Assembly: GCA_001915545.1 (NCBI GenBank)
Contig: MNQS01000126.1
Span: 1 to 36,457 of the forward strand
Direction of reading: 5' to 3'
Source: Bacteroides sp. 43_108
GTDB lineage: Bacteria; Bacteroidota; Bacteroidia; Bacteroidales; Bacteroidaceae
DNA: 36,457 nucleotides
In this document: positions 1 through 8,242 of the stretch, in pieces
Numbering within the stretch: position 1 is the first letter of the stretch
Layout: each line of letters begins with the position of its first letter
Notes under the pieces: generated by a model
The model's input: the letters and a program-made list of their open reading frames with translations, nothing else
Database searches by the model: none
What the model was told of the DNA's origin: nothing
Position numbers and translations under genes: made by a program

Positions 1-27
1 TCGGGGGAATGCCTAAAGATACAAAAA

Positions 28-69
28 AGCCAGCTAATTCGCAACACTTTGTGTATGAATTAGTTGGCT
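28..69 (-). terminator. Rho-independent terminator for the minus-strand genes
   Basis: Arms at 28-40 and 57-69 pair over 13 positions with one G-T wobble around a 16-nt loop. On the minus strand the hairpin is followed by a run of six T (the A run at 23-28). It lies downstream of the ATPase gene and of the pseudogene stop at 96-98, so it would end transcripts arriving from the right. The plus-strand side is also T-rich, so it may act both ways. Confidence 0.7.
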
Positions 70-95
70 AATTTTATTCTATTTACTGAATATCC

Positions 96-345
96 CTATT
101 TAACCATTTGCTTGTTTTTGTCAGTCATTTTCACAATTATTTCCTTTGCCGTCTCGCATTCCTGAGCATCTTCCAGCTTTTTCTTCAGACGGCTCTTCGA
201 TGTTCTGAAAATCTTGACATGCTGTTCAACATCTTTAGATGCATCATTCCTTGCCTATATTTCAGCCTCGTGGCCGTGAATGGAATTGCACATTATGTGG
301 CATTTCGGCATTTTCCCATTATGATTTATAGGGTGTACTATTTAA
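96..345 (-). pseudogene. 3' remnant of a decayed TPR-HTH regulator paralogue
   Basis: Read on the minus strand, this stretch matches the intact regulator at 1892-3631 in three blocks with two internal deletions. The C-terminal block (about 96-195) still encodes the helix-turn-helix end, with residues SRLKKKLEDAQECETAKEI identical to the intact gene, and closes with its own stop at 96-98. The next block (about 203-272) matches the coiled-coil segment near 2307-2362. The last (about 285-320) matches the region near 2637-2675, just after the periplasmic domain. The segments between them are missing, so no working protein can be made. It reads as the tail of a former tandem copy whose 5' end survives at 1785-1860. 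Edges are approximate. Confidence 0.75.
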
Positions 346-360
346 ATAACGTCAATGCAT

Positions 361-1620
361 TCAGCCTTGTTCAAGTAAATCTTTGTCCGTCAAGAAATCC
401 AATAATCCAACAGTCAATACTCCGAGTTCGTCTTCCTTGCGATGAATGTCATCACCAACAATGACAATCTTACGGAAGTGGTCATTGATTGATAATAACG
501 GGCGACGTTCTTGCTGTTCCTTCTCGGGTGTAGGCATGTGGAAAGCCGATTGAATATACACTCTGTATGGTGGACGGTTCACCACAAAGTCAACCTCCAA
601 CTGCTTTCTGACAAACTTGCCATTCTCGTCCTTGCCACCAAGTTCAACCAGCCCTACATCAACATTATATCCACGGCTACGAAGTTCGTTATAGATAATG
701 TTTTCCATAATGTGCTTTTCTTCCTGTTGACGATAGTTGAGAATGGCAGCACGAATACCAATGTCGGCAAAGTAATACTTTGTTTCTGTACCAATATATT
801 TTCTGCCTTTTACATCGTAGCGCAAAGCCTCCTCTATGAGAAACGAATCTTTCAGGTAATCAATGTATTGCTTTATCGTGTCCCTTTTTATGGCTACACC
901 TTGTGCAGATTGAAATGTGTTGGCTATTCTCGTTGGATTGGTAGACGAACCAATGCCCGAAGCAAGCACACGCACGAGTTCCTTCATTCCTTCAGGATTA
1001 CGCAGATGATTGCGCTCAATCACATCGCGCAGATAAGTAGTTTCATACAAACCGCGTAAATAGTCAGTCTTCTTTTCTTCCGTTTCAAGCAAGGCCACCT
1101 GTGGAAGTCCGCCAAAGGTGTAATAGTCCAGCCATGCTTTGCGTATGTCACCACCAATGCCGCTGAAATATTCATCAAAGGTGAGAGGCCAAATGCGTAT
1201 CTCATCGCCTCTACCACGGAACTCCGTTACAACATCGCTTGAAAGAAAACGAGAGTTTGAGCCAGATACATACACGTCCACATTCCTCATGTGAGTCAAG
1301 CTAAGAATAACCTCCACAAATTCTTCTATCAGTTGTACCTCATCCAAGACTATATAATAAGGATTGCCATCATCAACTACTTTTGAATCTATATAGTCGA
1401 GTAGGGCATCAGGTTTTCTCAACCGTTTGTTTCGGAAATCATCAAGCTGTATTTCTATGATGTGATTACCAGCCACTCCATGTTCCAACAACCAGTTGTG
1501 CCAGATTTCAAATAGCAGGAAAGACTTTCCACATCGTCTGACACCCGTTATAATCTTCACAAGACCGTTCCCGCGTCCTGCGATAAGTTCATCCAAATAT
1601 TTCTTACGTTCAAATACCAT
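361..1620 (-). CDS. AAA_14 / DUF4143 family ATPase
   Basis: A 419-residue P-loop ATPase of the AAA_14-plus-DUF4143 type. Walker A is GVRRCGKS (residues 26-33) and Walker B is IVLDE (90-94). The C-terminal half carries the DUF4143 region, including a stretch around residues 305-350 with ELRSRGY and QLEVDFVV that resembles a nuclease-like PD-(D/E)XK fold. Full length for the family. These proteins are common, patchily distributed accessory ATPases in Bacteroidota and archaea, and their cellular role is not established. The gene lies exactly between the two surviving ends of a decayed regulator gene, all on the same strand, which suggests it replaced the body of that gene. Family call is firm; function is unknown. 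Confidence 0.85.
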   Translation of the reverse strand: MVFERKKYLDELIAGRGNGLVKIITGVRRCGKSFLLFEIWHNWLLEHGVAGNHIIEIQLDDFRNKRLRKPDALLDYIDSKVVDDGNPYYIVLDEVQLIEEFVEVILSLTHMRNVDVYVSGSNSRFLSSDVVTEFRGRGDEIRIWPLTFDEYFSGIGGDIRKAWLDYYTFGGLPQVALLETEEKKTDYLRGLYETTYLRDVIERNHLRNPEGMKELVRVLASGIGSSTNPTRIANTFQSAQGVAIKRDTIKQYIDYLKDSFLIEEALRYDVKGRKYIGTETKYYFADIGIRAAILNYRQQEEKHIMENIIYNELRSRGYNVDVGLVELGGKDENGKFVRKQLEVDFVVNRPPYRVYIQSAFHMPTPEKEQQERRPLLSINDHFRKIVIVGDDIHRKEDELGVLTVGLLDFLTDKDLLEQG

Positions 1621-1784
1621 ATTAGAGTGCTATTTTTGATATTGGTATCATATTTTACACCGCAAAATAATACTTTTATCCCGAATTTCTGCATAAACTA
1701 TGGGAAAACTGCGTTTAAGAAGCATTAAAACTGTATTCTGTTGCTTGCTTTAGTGTTGAATCGTTAACTTTATGTTTTTAAAAA

Positions 1785-1860
1785 TTAAGTTTTTCCATAT
1801 TAGCAATATTTATCAGAAAAAATATGCAATTTTTGGGGCGTTGAAATGAGTAGTAAATTT
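1785..1860 (-). pseudogene. 5' remnant (promoter and start) of the decayed regulator paralogue
   Basis: This block aligns closely with 3625-3700, the promoter, start codon and first codons of the intact regulator. The start ATG and the codons for MEKL survive, but the reading frame stops two codons later (MEKLNF then TAA). The -7 box of the intact gene, TACTTTTG, is degraded here to a T run without the G. With the 3' remnant at 96-345 it marks the two ends of one lost gene copy, with the ATPase in between. Confidence 0.7.
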
Positions 1861-1891
1861 TGTTCTTTTTGTATGCGTCATGCATGCTTAT

Positions 1892-3631
1892 TTAAAATTT
1901 GTCTGACATTTTCCTGACAATTTCCTTTGCCGTCTCGCATTCCTGAGCATCTTCCAGCTTTTTCTTCAGACGGCTTTTCATGGTTCTGAAAGTTCCCACT
2001 GTAGTATGCAGTATGCCTGATATGGCGTTCTCGTCCGTGACGCCTTCGTGATAGAGTATGCACACGAATATGTCGCGGTTGCTGAGTGTCTTGCATTCTT
2101 CTGTGAGTGAATCAAGAAATCTGCGTCCGCCTTTCATCGTCCTGTAGGCATCGTTCATGGCAGGATACATTCCTTCCGTCAGTACCTCCATTGCCTTGAA
2201 GTCCTTGCCTCCGTTCTTGAAAATAGTTGTCAGAATCTTTATGCAGTGCTGTTCTGTGGCGTCTTTCAGCTTTTTGGAGTTCTCTGATGCTTTTTTCACT
2301 TCCTGCTTCATCTGTTCAACCTCTTTCGATGCATCTTTCCTTGCCTCCATTTCAGCCTCGGCCGAGAGCTGTTTCTCTTGTGCGTTGCGCAGGGCCAGCC
2401 TTGCTTCCTCTAATTCAGCCAAAGTACCCTCTAACTTTCTTACGTTGTCAGCATAATCAAGTCCAAGCTTCACTTTCTTTCTTCTATATAATAAAAACAG
2501 CATGGATGCGAGTCCGGCAACCACGACTGTAGAAGTAACGGCAATCGTTGCAGTCTTTTCCTGCAACTGTTCTTCTATATTGTCAATCTCGCTTTGGTGT
2601 GTTATTTCAGTAACATGACTGGCTCTTATTGCGGAATCTCGCATTATGCGGTATTTCAGCATTTCTCCCTTGTATTTATTTGCAGAATCTATATTGCTTG
2701 TTTTTTCATAATAGTTGTTTAGTGTTTTTGATATGTTGTAATATGAGTCGTAATCATTTTTTCTTATGCTTTTATGGAATATGTTTAAAAAACTGTCTGC
2801 TTTTTCTTTTTTATTAATATTGTAATAGTAATCTGCAATTTTCATATATGTTTTTGCGATATCTTCTCTGTCGTTATTGAACGATATAGATTTTAGCAAA
2901 CAATTTTCAATGTTTTTCTTATCATGCGTTCCCATCATGTTAATTATTATTGCCATATTGTGATAAGCAACTGACAATACTGTGGAATCAAGTATATTTT
3001 CATATTTCTTAAAAGATGAATAATATATATATGCTGAATCTAATTTATTCATATTCTTATAAGCTGTACCTATATGTATATTACTATTTATAATCTTTGA
3101 TGCAATATTGCCTTCTTTAGCATATTCTAATTCTTTGTATGAATATTCAAGCATTTTTTCATACTCGTGGTTATTATAATAGATAGCGACTATGAAACTT
3201 TCTAACATCGCTTTATAGTGTGGTGAAGATAAATTATCAATATTTTTCTCCATAAGCAAAAGCTCTGGTAAAGCTTTCTCTGCTTCATAATTTATAGTCA
3301 TAAATAATTGTAAAAGCCTTGTTTCCATTTGCTGCGATACAGTGCCTTTTTTATTCTGGATAAAATATTTAGATGCGATATTTAATATAGAATCTTTAAT
3401 TTCGCGTCTTGAAAAATAATTGCTTTCACATGTTAACAAAGCATGATGTGCACGAAGTTGTTCTGTCGTAAGTTCTAACTTGTTTATTTTGTTTAACTCT
3501 TTCCTTGCACTGTCTGGATTGGAGCAAACGTAGGTACTTATATCATTAAGTTTGTCTTGTGTTTCATTGTTTGAGCAAGAATAGATTGTTGTTGCAAGTA
3601 TTAGCAGTAGAAGGTATTTTAGTTTTTCCAT
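1892..3631 (-). CDS. Lipoprotein-anchored TPR, transmembrane, HTH transcriptional regulator
   Basis: A 579-residue one-component regulator of a type common in Bacteroidales. Residues 1-16 form a lipoprotein signal ending in the lipobox IYSC. About residues 20-340 are helical TPR-like repeats expected in the periplasm. A transmembrane helix sits near 364-382 (AVTSTVVVAGLASMLFLLY), followed by a long cytoplasmic coiled coil and a C-terminal helix-turn-helix around 515-560 (DIFVCILYHEGVTDENAISG). The frame is open 76 codons further upstream, but the start at 3631 is chosen because the signal peptide begins there and a -7 box lies just before it. It is divergent from a barrel protein at 4199, its likely target. 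A decayed paralogue lies directly downstream. The stimulus is unknown. Confidence 0.8.
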   Translation of the reverse strand: MEKLKYLLLLILATTIYSCSNNETQDKLNDISTYVCSNPDSARKELNKINKLELTTEQLRAHHALLTCESNYFSRREIKDSILNIASKYFIQNKKGTVSQQMETRLLQLFMTINYEAEKALPELLLMEKNIDNLSSPHYKAMLESFIVAIYYNNHEYEKMLEYSYKELEYAKEGNIASKIINSNIHIGTAYKNMNKLDSAYIYYSSFKKYENILDSTVLSVAYHNMAIIINMMGTHDKKNIENCLLKSISFNNDREDIAKTYMKIADYYYNINKKEKADSFLNIFHKSIRKNDYDSYYNISKTLNNYYEKTSNIDSANKYKGEMLKYRIMRDSAIRASHVTEITHQSEIDNIEEQLQEKTATIAVTSTVVVAGLASMLFLLYRRKKVKLGLDYADNVRKLEGTLAELEEARLALRNAQEKQLSAEAEMEARKDASKEVEQMKQEVKKASENSKKLKDATEQHCIKILTTIFKNGGKDFKAMEVLTEGMYPAMNDAYRTMKGGRRFLDSLTEECKTLSNRDIFVCILYHEGVTDENAISGILHTTVGTFRTMKSRLKKKLEDAQECETAKEIVRKMSDKF

Positions 3632-3649
3632 ATCAGCAATATTTGTCTG

Positions 3650-3681
3650 CAAAAGTATGCAATTTTTTGAGTCGTAGAAAC
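3650..3681 (-). promoter_or_regulatory. Bacteroidota promoter of the TPR-HTH regulator
   Basis: On the minus strand a perfect -7 box TACTTTTG (3657-3650) lies 20 nt after a GTTT -33-like element (3681-3678). The predicted transcript starts around 3645, only about 15 nt before the ATG at 3631. This decides the start codon, because the 76-codon open extension lies upstream of the transcript start. Confidence 0.6.
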
Positions 3682-3699
3682 GGGTCGCAAGTTTTTTGA

Positions 3700-4198
3700 G
3701 TTTCAGATAAGGGTTTATACCCACTGCTTCTTGTGCTTCTTTCATACCTGCGCGCACTTCTGGTACTGTGAAAAATCTTTTTTGAGCGCCTGCAATGTTT
3801 CTTTCGAGCCCTCGTAATTTACACTGTGAGCGCTCGTAATTTTTGTTTTGCTTGTTCATCTTTTATTGAAAACAGCAGTATGAAACTGCCATTTTCTTAG
3901 CTTTCCTGATTACATTTCAAGTAATTTGCTTTATGTAAGTTATTGAATATTAGTTTTATATGCTTTTTCTTATGTAATCGTGATTGCAATTGTAAAAACA
4001 GTATTTATTAATATTGCATATGATTAGATTTTAAATTTAATATCATGAAGCATCCGATACCCTGATATCAACGTTGTTGATTAAGTGTACGGCCTTTCAA
4101 GGGCGAGTGCATAATGATTATGGAGTTTTATTTTATTAGTTTTTACTTGCATGATGCAGGTATATCATCGTTCAATAATTGGTAAAAGTATACACATT
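3700..4198. other. Divergent intergenic region with an open, protein-like stretch
   Basis: AT-rich spacer between the regulator (minus) and the barrel gene (plus). From 3859 to 3632 the minus strand is open and in frame with the regulator, and reads like protein (for example KRFFTVPEVRAGMKEAQEAV), but it lies upstream of the predicted transcript start. It may be an old gene fragment. No clear plus-strand TAnnTTTG box was found before 4199. Short symmetric elements such as the GATATC-containing stretch near 4060-4080 could be regulator sites, but this is speculative. Confidence 0.35.
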
Positions 4199-6361
4199 AT
4201 GAAAACAAGAAGTAGACAATTCGGCGTTATTGCATTTTTGTTTCTTTCCCTATTCGTCACGGTTCAGGCGTTTGGACGGACTATAGGATTGCCGTTTTCA
4301 GACAGCACTTTTGTAGTACGCGACAGCTTGGTGCACAGTCCTGTACATGAGATGGATTCTATTGTAATCGTTGCTGAAAACATAACCCACTATGCAGACC
4401 GCGATGTGGTCCGCATAACAAAGGATATGCGAAAGGGAGTACGAAATACCGCCCAGATGCTTGGCAACATACCTGGAATAGACTGCAACTATGCAGACAA
4501 TTCTCTGACATATTACGGTTCAAGCAATATACTTGTATTGGTGGACAGTCTGGAGAAACCGGCAGACTACATTAAGGAAATCCACCACATGCGCTATGAC
4601 AAGGTTGATATCGTTCCTCATCCGTCAGGCAAGTATTCTGGCTATGATGTCTTGATAAATCTGCATACCAAGCCTGATTACGAAGGCTATGAAGGCAACG
4701 CATCCAACTACGTTCGTATACTGCCCGGCGACGGCAACGGACGTGGCAAGAATCTTACGAAGGACGATGCTGCGGCTTCGTTTACCTACACCAAGAACAG
4801 GTGGAATTTCGTCGGCCGCTACAACTACAAGTTTTCGCAGGGAGGCTTTGCAAACATTGATGAGACGAATGTGTATCATGTCAACAACTATAAGGAAACG
4901 GTTCTCAATCCGCGAAGCAAGGATTATTACTACCGATACCACAATCTCTATGCTGCCGTAGATTATGAAATAAACAAGGACCATTCGCTGTCTTTGTCAT
5001 ATAATTATTCAACTGACAATTCGGAGGATGCCTCAGACAAGGCAGTAGAGCGTCAGTGGATGGACACAGGTGTGCGCGATACCATAATGCGCCATACCGG
5101 ACTTGACATAAACAGCAACCGTCACACCATCGGTCTTTATTATCGTGGACGTACAGGTGTATGGCGCTATACTCTGGATTTCAATTATATCAATGACGGT
5201 TGGGATTCAGATGAACTGTACTCCCAGAGTTCAGGCTATTCGTCCGACTATCTCCATCGCAACCACATGGACTATGCCTGGGTGCGTACAGAGGTGAACC
5301 GTCCGTTCTTCAATGACCATTTCTATGTCAGCGGAGGCTATAATTTCACGTGGAAAGACTATGAACAGAAGGACCGTCCTACCGGTTCGCAACTCAGTAA
5401 AAACAGTTTCTGGCGCAACGAGCTGTGGACGTGGATGTCCTACCGCTTCAGCCGCAACACCGAACTGTCGTTCAGTGCTTCAGCCGAGTTGGTCAAGACC
5501 GAAAGTCCGAGCTATCGTGACAACAGCATGCTGTATAAGTTCGGAGGCGGATTTTTCCATCGCTGGAACAAGGATATCTGGATGCGCCTTGGCTATTGGT
5601 ACAATGTGTCCTATCCTCAGCTGGATCAGGTTACAGAGTTCGGCTATTTTTCTGATTCTCTGACTTGGCATCAGGGCAATCCGTCCCTTCGCACAAATAT
5701 TACACATTCAGGTAATATATGGATTGATTTCTTCAACCTGTTCAATATCAGAGCCGGATACGACCATTCCCCGAACAGATTTTCTGACATAATCGGCAGT
5801 GCTTATGGCGTTCTTCCGTCTGGACAGAAAGGTTATTACATTACCTATATGCCGCAGAATACTTCGTATTCAAACTTTTGGACTTCGTTCTACATCTTCA
5901 AGCGTATAAAGGATTTCACGTTGAGTGCTTCATTGGGCTACTCGACCACAACTTCAAAGTACAAAGACTACAAGAATACCAACAGCGGTTTCAACGGCAA
6001 TGTGTCCGTACGCTACTACAATGAAAAGTATTCTACGGCGGCGCTTTGCAGGTACGTCTACAACAATGCTTATATGGCTTTCGTACAAGGAAAGGTTACC
6101 CGCAGGATGGACTATTTTTCACTTCTTGTCAGCAAAGACTTCCTGAACCGCAAGCTTAGTGCCTCATTGGGTTGGATACTTCCTTTGTCGTTCCAGAAGC
6201 AGAGATACAAGGAAACTGTTGATTCAGAAGCGCTGTCGAAATACATAACACATTATATAGGCGAATCCAACAGAAACGCCATAGAGTTTACAATAGCTTA
6301 CAGATTTAACGGCGGAAAGAGTGTACGCAGGTACAACAGAATGATGCAGAGCGAAAAATAG
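4199..6361 (+). CDS. TonB-type outer-membrane beta-barrel protein
   Basis: About 720 residues. A signal peptide (residues 1-25, hydrophobic AFLFLSLFVTVQA) precedes a TonB-box-like MDSIVIVAEN (52-61) and a plug-like domain to about 165 (VRNTAQMLGNIPGID, GSSNILVLVDS). The rest is alternating aromatic and polar beta strands of an outer-membrane barrel, as in the outer-membrane beta-barrel family PF14905. There is no N-terminal carboxypeptidase-like domain and no SusD partner, so it is not a standard SusCD glycan importer. The frame is open from 4151, but the signal peptide begins at the ATG at 4199. It is divergent from the TPR-HTH regulator, and the window contains a second regulator-barrel pair (28829-32997). 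The ligand is unknown. Confidence 0.75.
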   Translation: MKTRSRQFGVIAFLFLSLFVTVQAFGRTIGLPFSDSTFVVRDSLVHSPVHEMDSIVIVAENITHYADRDVVRITKDMRKGVRNTAQMLGNIPGIDCNYADNSLTYYGSSNILVLVDSLEKPADYIKEIHHMRYDKVDIVPHPSGKYSGYDVLINLHTKPDYEGYEGNASNYVRILPGDGNGRGKNLTKDDAAASFTYTKNRWNFVGRYNYKFSQGGFANIDETNVYHVNNYKETVLNPRSKDYYYRYHNLYAAVDYEINKDHSLSLSYNYSTDNSEDASDKAVERQWMDTGVRDTIMRHTGLDINSNRHTIGLYYRGRTGVWRYTLDFNYINDGWDSDELYSQSSGYSSDYLHRNHMDYAWVRTEVNRPFFNDHFYVSGGYNFTWKDYEQKDRPTGSQLSKNSFWRNELWTWMSYRFSRNTELSFSASAELVKTESPSYRDNSMLYKFGGGFFHRWNKDIWMRLGYWYNVSYPQLDQVTEFGYFSDSLTWHQGNPSLRTNITHSGNIWIDFFNLFNIRAGYDHSPNRFSDIIGSAYGVLPSGQKGYYITYMPQNTSYSNFWTSFYIFKRIKDFTLSASLGYSTTTSKYKDYKNTNSGFNGNVSVRYYNEKYSTAALCRYVYNNAYMAFVQGKVTRRMDYFSLLVSKDFLNRKLSASLGWILPLSFQKQRYKETVDSEALSKYITHYIGESNRNAIEFTIAYRFNGGKSVRRYNRMMQSEK

Positions 6362-6384
6362 TAGTAGTAAGTATAATTTTTTGT

Positions 6385-6419
6385 GGTGCATTGTCTGTTT
6401 GATTATGCATCAGTGCACC
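6385..6419 (+). terminator. Possible weak terminator after the barrel gene
   Basis: Arms GGTGCA (6385-6390) and TGCACC (6414-6419) pair perfectly over 6 bp, followed by a T-rich stretch. It sits 24 nt after the barrel stop codon. The stem is short, so the call is tentative. Confidence 0.35.
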
Positions 6420-7066
6420 TATTTAATTTGTATATAGATTATTTTATAAGTTAAAAAATGTAAAATCGGGGGGGTAAAAATTAATATTTAATTTTGTATA
6501 TCGAAAAAAATGGAAGATGTTGCATTTGTGGTATCGTGCAATTATTGTCACATATTTATGGGGCTGATGATATGAACATACCGAGGCATACGGAGTATGG
6601 TTTGGTTCAAGATGGTGCAGACTGTCAGATATTTGCTCTGGCTCGTTTGTCTGAGGTGCTGATTCGGAGGTCGTGAAATAAGGCACATACGGACTGCTGA
6701 AAATTCAACAAAAAGCTTTCAATAGAACGTGAAATGTTAAAACAGAAGTTGTCTGTAACAATGTTAAAGAGTTTTATTATTTTTGTAAATAAGTAATACA
6801 TCTACATTATGAAAAACAGCAATAGTTGTATTGATGGTTGCGGGAAGGTTCTACTGCAAGCATTTGCATGTATGACTGGCGGGGTGCTCATACGTGCAAG
6901 TAACGGAAAAATGGGTGTGTCGGGACATGAGAAACTGACATTCGTCTGAACAAGCATATCGTCTGGCCGAAAGATGGCGATATGCACAATTCTTAAGCGT
7001 GAGTCTTTTATTATTTAGCTCAGTTAACTTTTCACGATAATTCAAAATCTATTAAATCTATCACTT
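6420..7066. other. Gene-poor intergenic stretch with a G7 tract
   Basis: About 650 bases with no convincing gene. It holds a homopolymer of seven G (6468-6474) in an otherwise AT-rich context and one possible short peptide gene at 6809-6949. Open frames on both strands here have poor composition and no start signals. Confidence 0.4.
6809..6949 (+). CDS. Possible 46-residue small peptide
   Basis: A short open frame beginning MKNSNSCIDGCGKVLL and ending at TGA 6947-6949. A perfect TAnnTTTG-type box (TATTTTTG) lies roughly 25 nt upstream of the ATG, which is the main reason to list it. It has three cysteines (residues 7, 11 and 21) and a hydrophobic centre. No family is recognised, and it could be chance. 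The next gene starts 117 nt downstream. Confidence 0.2.
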   Translation: MKNSNSCIDGCGKVLLQAFACMTGGVLIRASNGKMGVSGHEKLTFV

Positions 7067-8056
7067 ATGAAAAGAAATTTTAAACATTTAGTTCTCTTAT
7101 TGGCTTTGCTCCCTATGTCGAAAGTGCAGGGCCAGATATCGTTCGATTACCTTGGTGAGAAATGGAATGATTACCAGATGCGTTCTTCGTGTGACTTGAC
7201 ATCATTGCATCGCAATCATTTCAAGGACTCTGTCAGCGTAAAGGAAATGAAGGATGCCTTCTTGAAAAATAAGGATGTTCGATTTGATAAGTCTCCTTAT
7301 GAAGGATTCGATTCTGTAGTATATATAGGTGGATATGGTAAGAACGTGATGCTTATATCACCTCTTAAAAACAATTCTCAGAAAAAGGTAAGCGAGTGTC
7401 GTGGTGTGTGGAGCTGGGTTGGACGCTACAAACTTTTGGAACTCAGAGACAAGAACGGTGTTCCGCAGACGAAACTCCTGGAGAAGCTGAACAGCGATAC
7501 GAGCCAGAAATGGCTTGACGGTGAAGTGCTCAAGCTTGGAGAACCGCGCTGGTATATGGGCTTCGCTGTGTCGCCTCGCATCAATTGGGATCTTTACAAT
7601 GAAGGCAAACTCGTTGTAAGACTGGGGTATTCTCCAAATAGCGAACCGGACTTTTTCTCGTATGCAAATCTTACGAAAAGAGTGATGGACGGTGATTGGT
7701 ACACAAGTGTGGACGCCGGTGCCAAACTTCTTGGTGTGCTTCATGGAATGCAGTCTTCTGCAAATCTCGGAAAGGCCGAAAGGACTTTCTCTGTTTTGTT
7801 GTACGAACGTCCAATGTATAAGTCGTCAAAGAATAGAAATACTCCTTACACACTGGAATTGCTGGAGCCGGGAAATCCTGACAAGGAGACTGCTGAACTG
7901 TTCCAGAATCTGAAGAGCTTCGTAGAACGTATACCTGCCAAAGCTTTCAAACCTTATTATACTACCGATTTCCGCATCATGACCGGCCGTTACTATCGTG
8001 TGACTGTCAGCAAGTGCGGATGGCTGGTGGAAGATTATTTGTCAATCAATAAATGA
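7067..8056 (+). CDS. Secreted protein of unknown function
   Basis: A 329-residue protein with a clear type I signal peptide (residues 1-22, KHLVLLLALLPMSKVQGQ), so it is exported to the periplasm or beyond. The mature part is mixed alpha/beta, rich in aromatic residues, with a tryptophan-rich stretch (GVWSWVGRYKLLEL), and has no cysteine-based or catalytic motif that I recognise. It stands alone between a barrel gene and a two-way terminator. It may be co-regulated with the barrel gene upstream, but about 700 bases separate them. I do not recognise the family. Confidence 0.7.
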   Translation: MKRNFKHLVLLLALLPMSKVQGQISFDYLGEKWNDYQMRSSCDLTSLHRNHFKDSVSVKEMKDAFLKNKDVRFDKSPYEGFDSVVYIGGYGKNVMLISPLKNNSQKKVSECRGVWSWVGRYKLLELRDKNGVPQTKLLEKLNSDTSQKWLDGEVLKLGEPRWYMGFAVSPRINWDLYNEGKLVVRLGYSPNSEPDFFSYANLTKRVMDGDWYTSVDAGAKLLGVLHGMQSSANLGKAERTFSVLLYERPMYKSSKNRNTPYTLELLEPGNPDKETAELFQNLKSFVERIPAKAFKPYYTTDFRIMTGRYYRVTVSKCGWLVEDYLSINK

Positions 8057-8160
8057 TCTGCGGCCCATCCGGAAGCTATAAAGTTTAATCGTCAAGAATA
8101 GGAATGCTTGGGACCGTTTCGGTTGTTTGCGAATTCTTTCTTGTTCGGTGAATGTATGAA

Positions 8161-8206
8161 AAAACACCTCGGTGTGCGAATCGTATCGCTGTCACCGAGG
8201 TGTTTT
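8161..8206. terminator. Bidirectional Rho-independent terminator
   Basis: A perfect 14-bp inverted repeat (8161-8174 with 8193-8206, core ACACCTCGGTG) around an 18-nt loop, with T runs on both strands. It lies between the convergent secreted-protein gene and the methyltransferase gene, so it serves both. Confidence 0.9.
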
Positions 8207-8242
8207 GTTTTTTCCGTTGTGCGGTAAATATATTTTGTCGAA

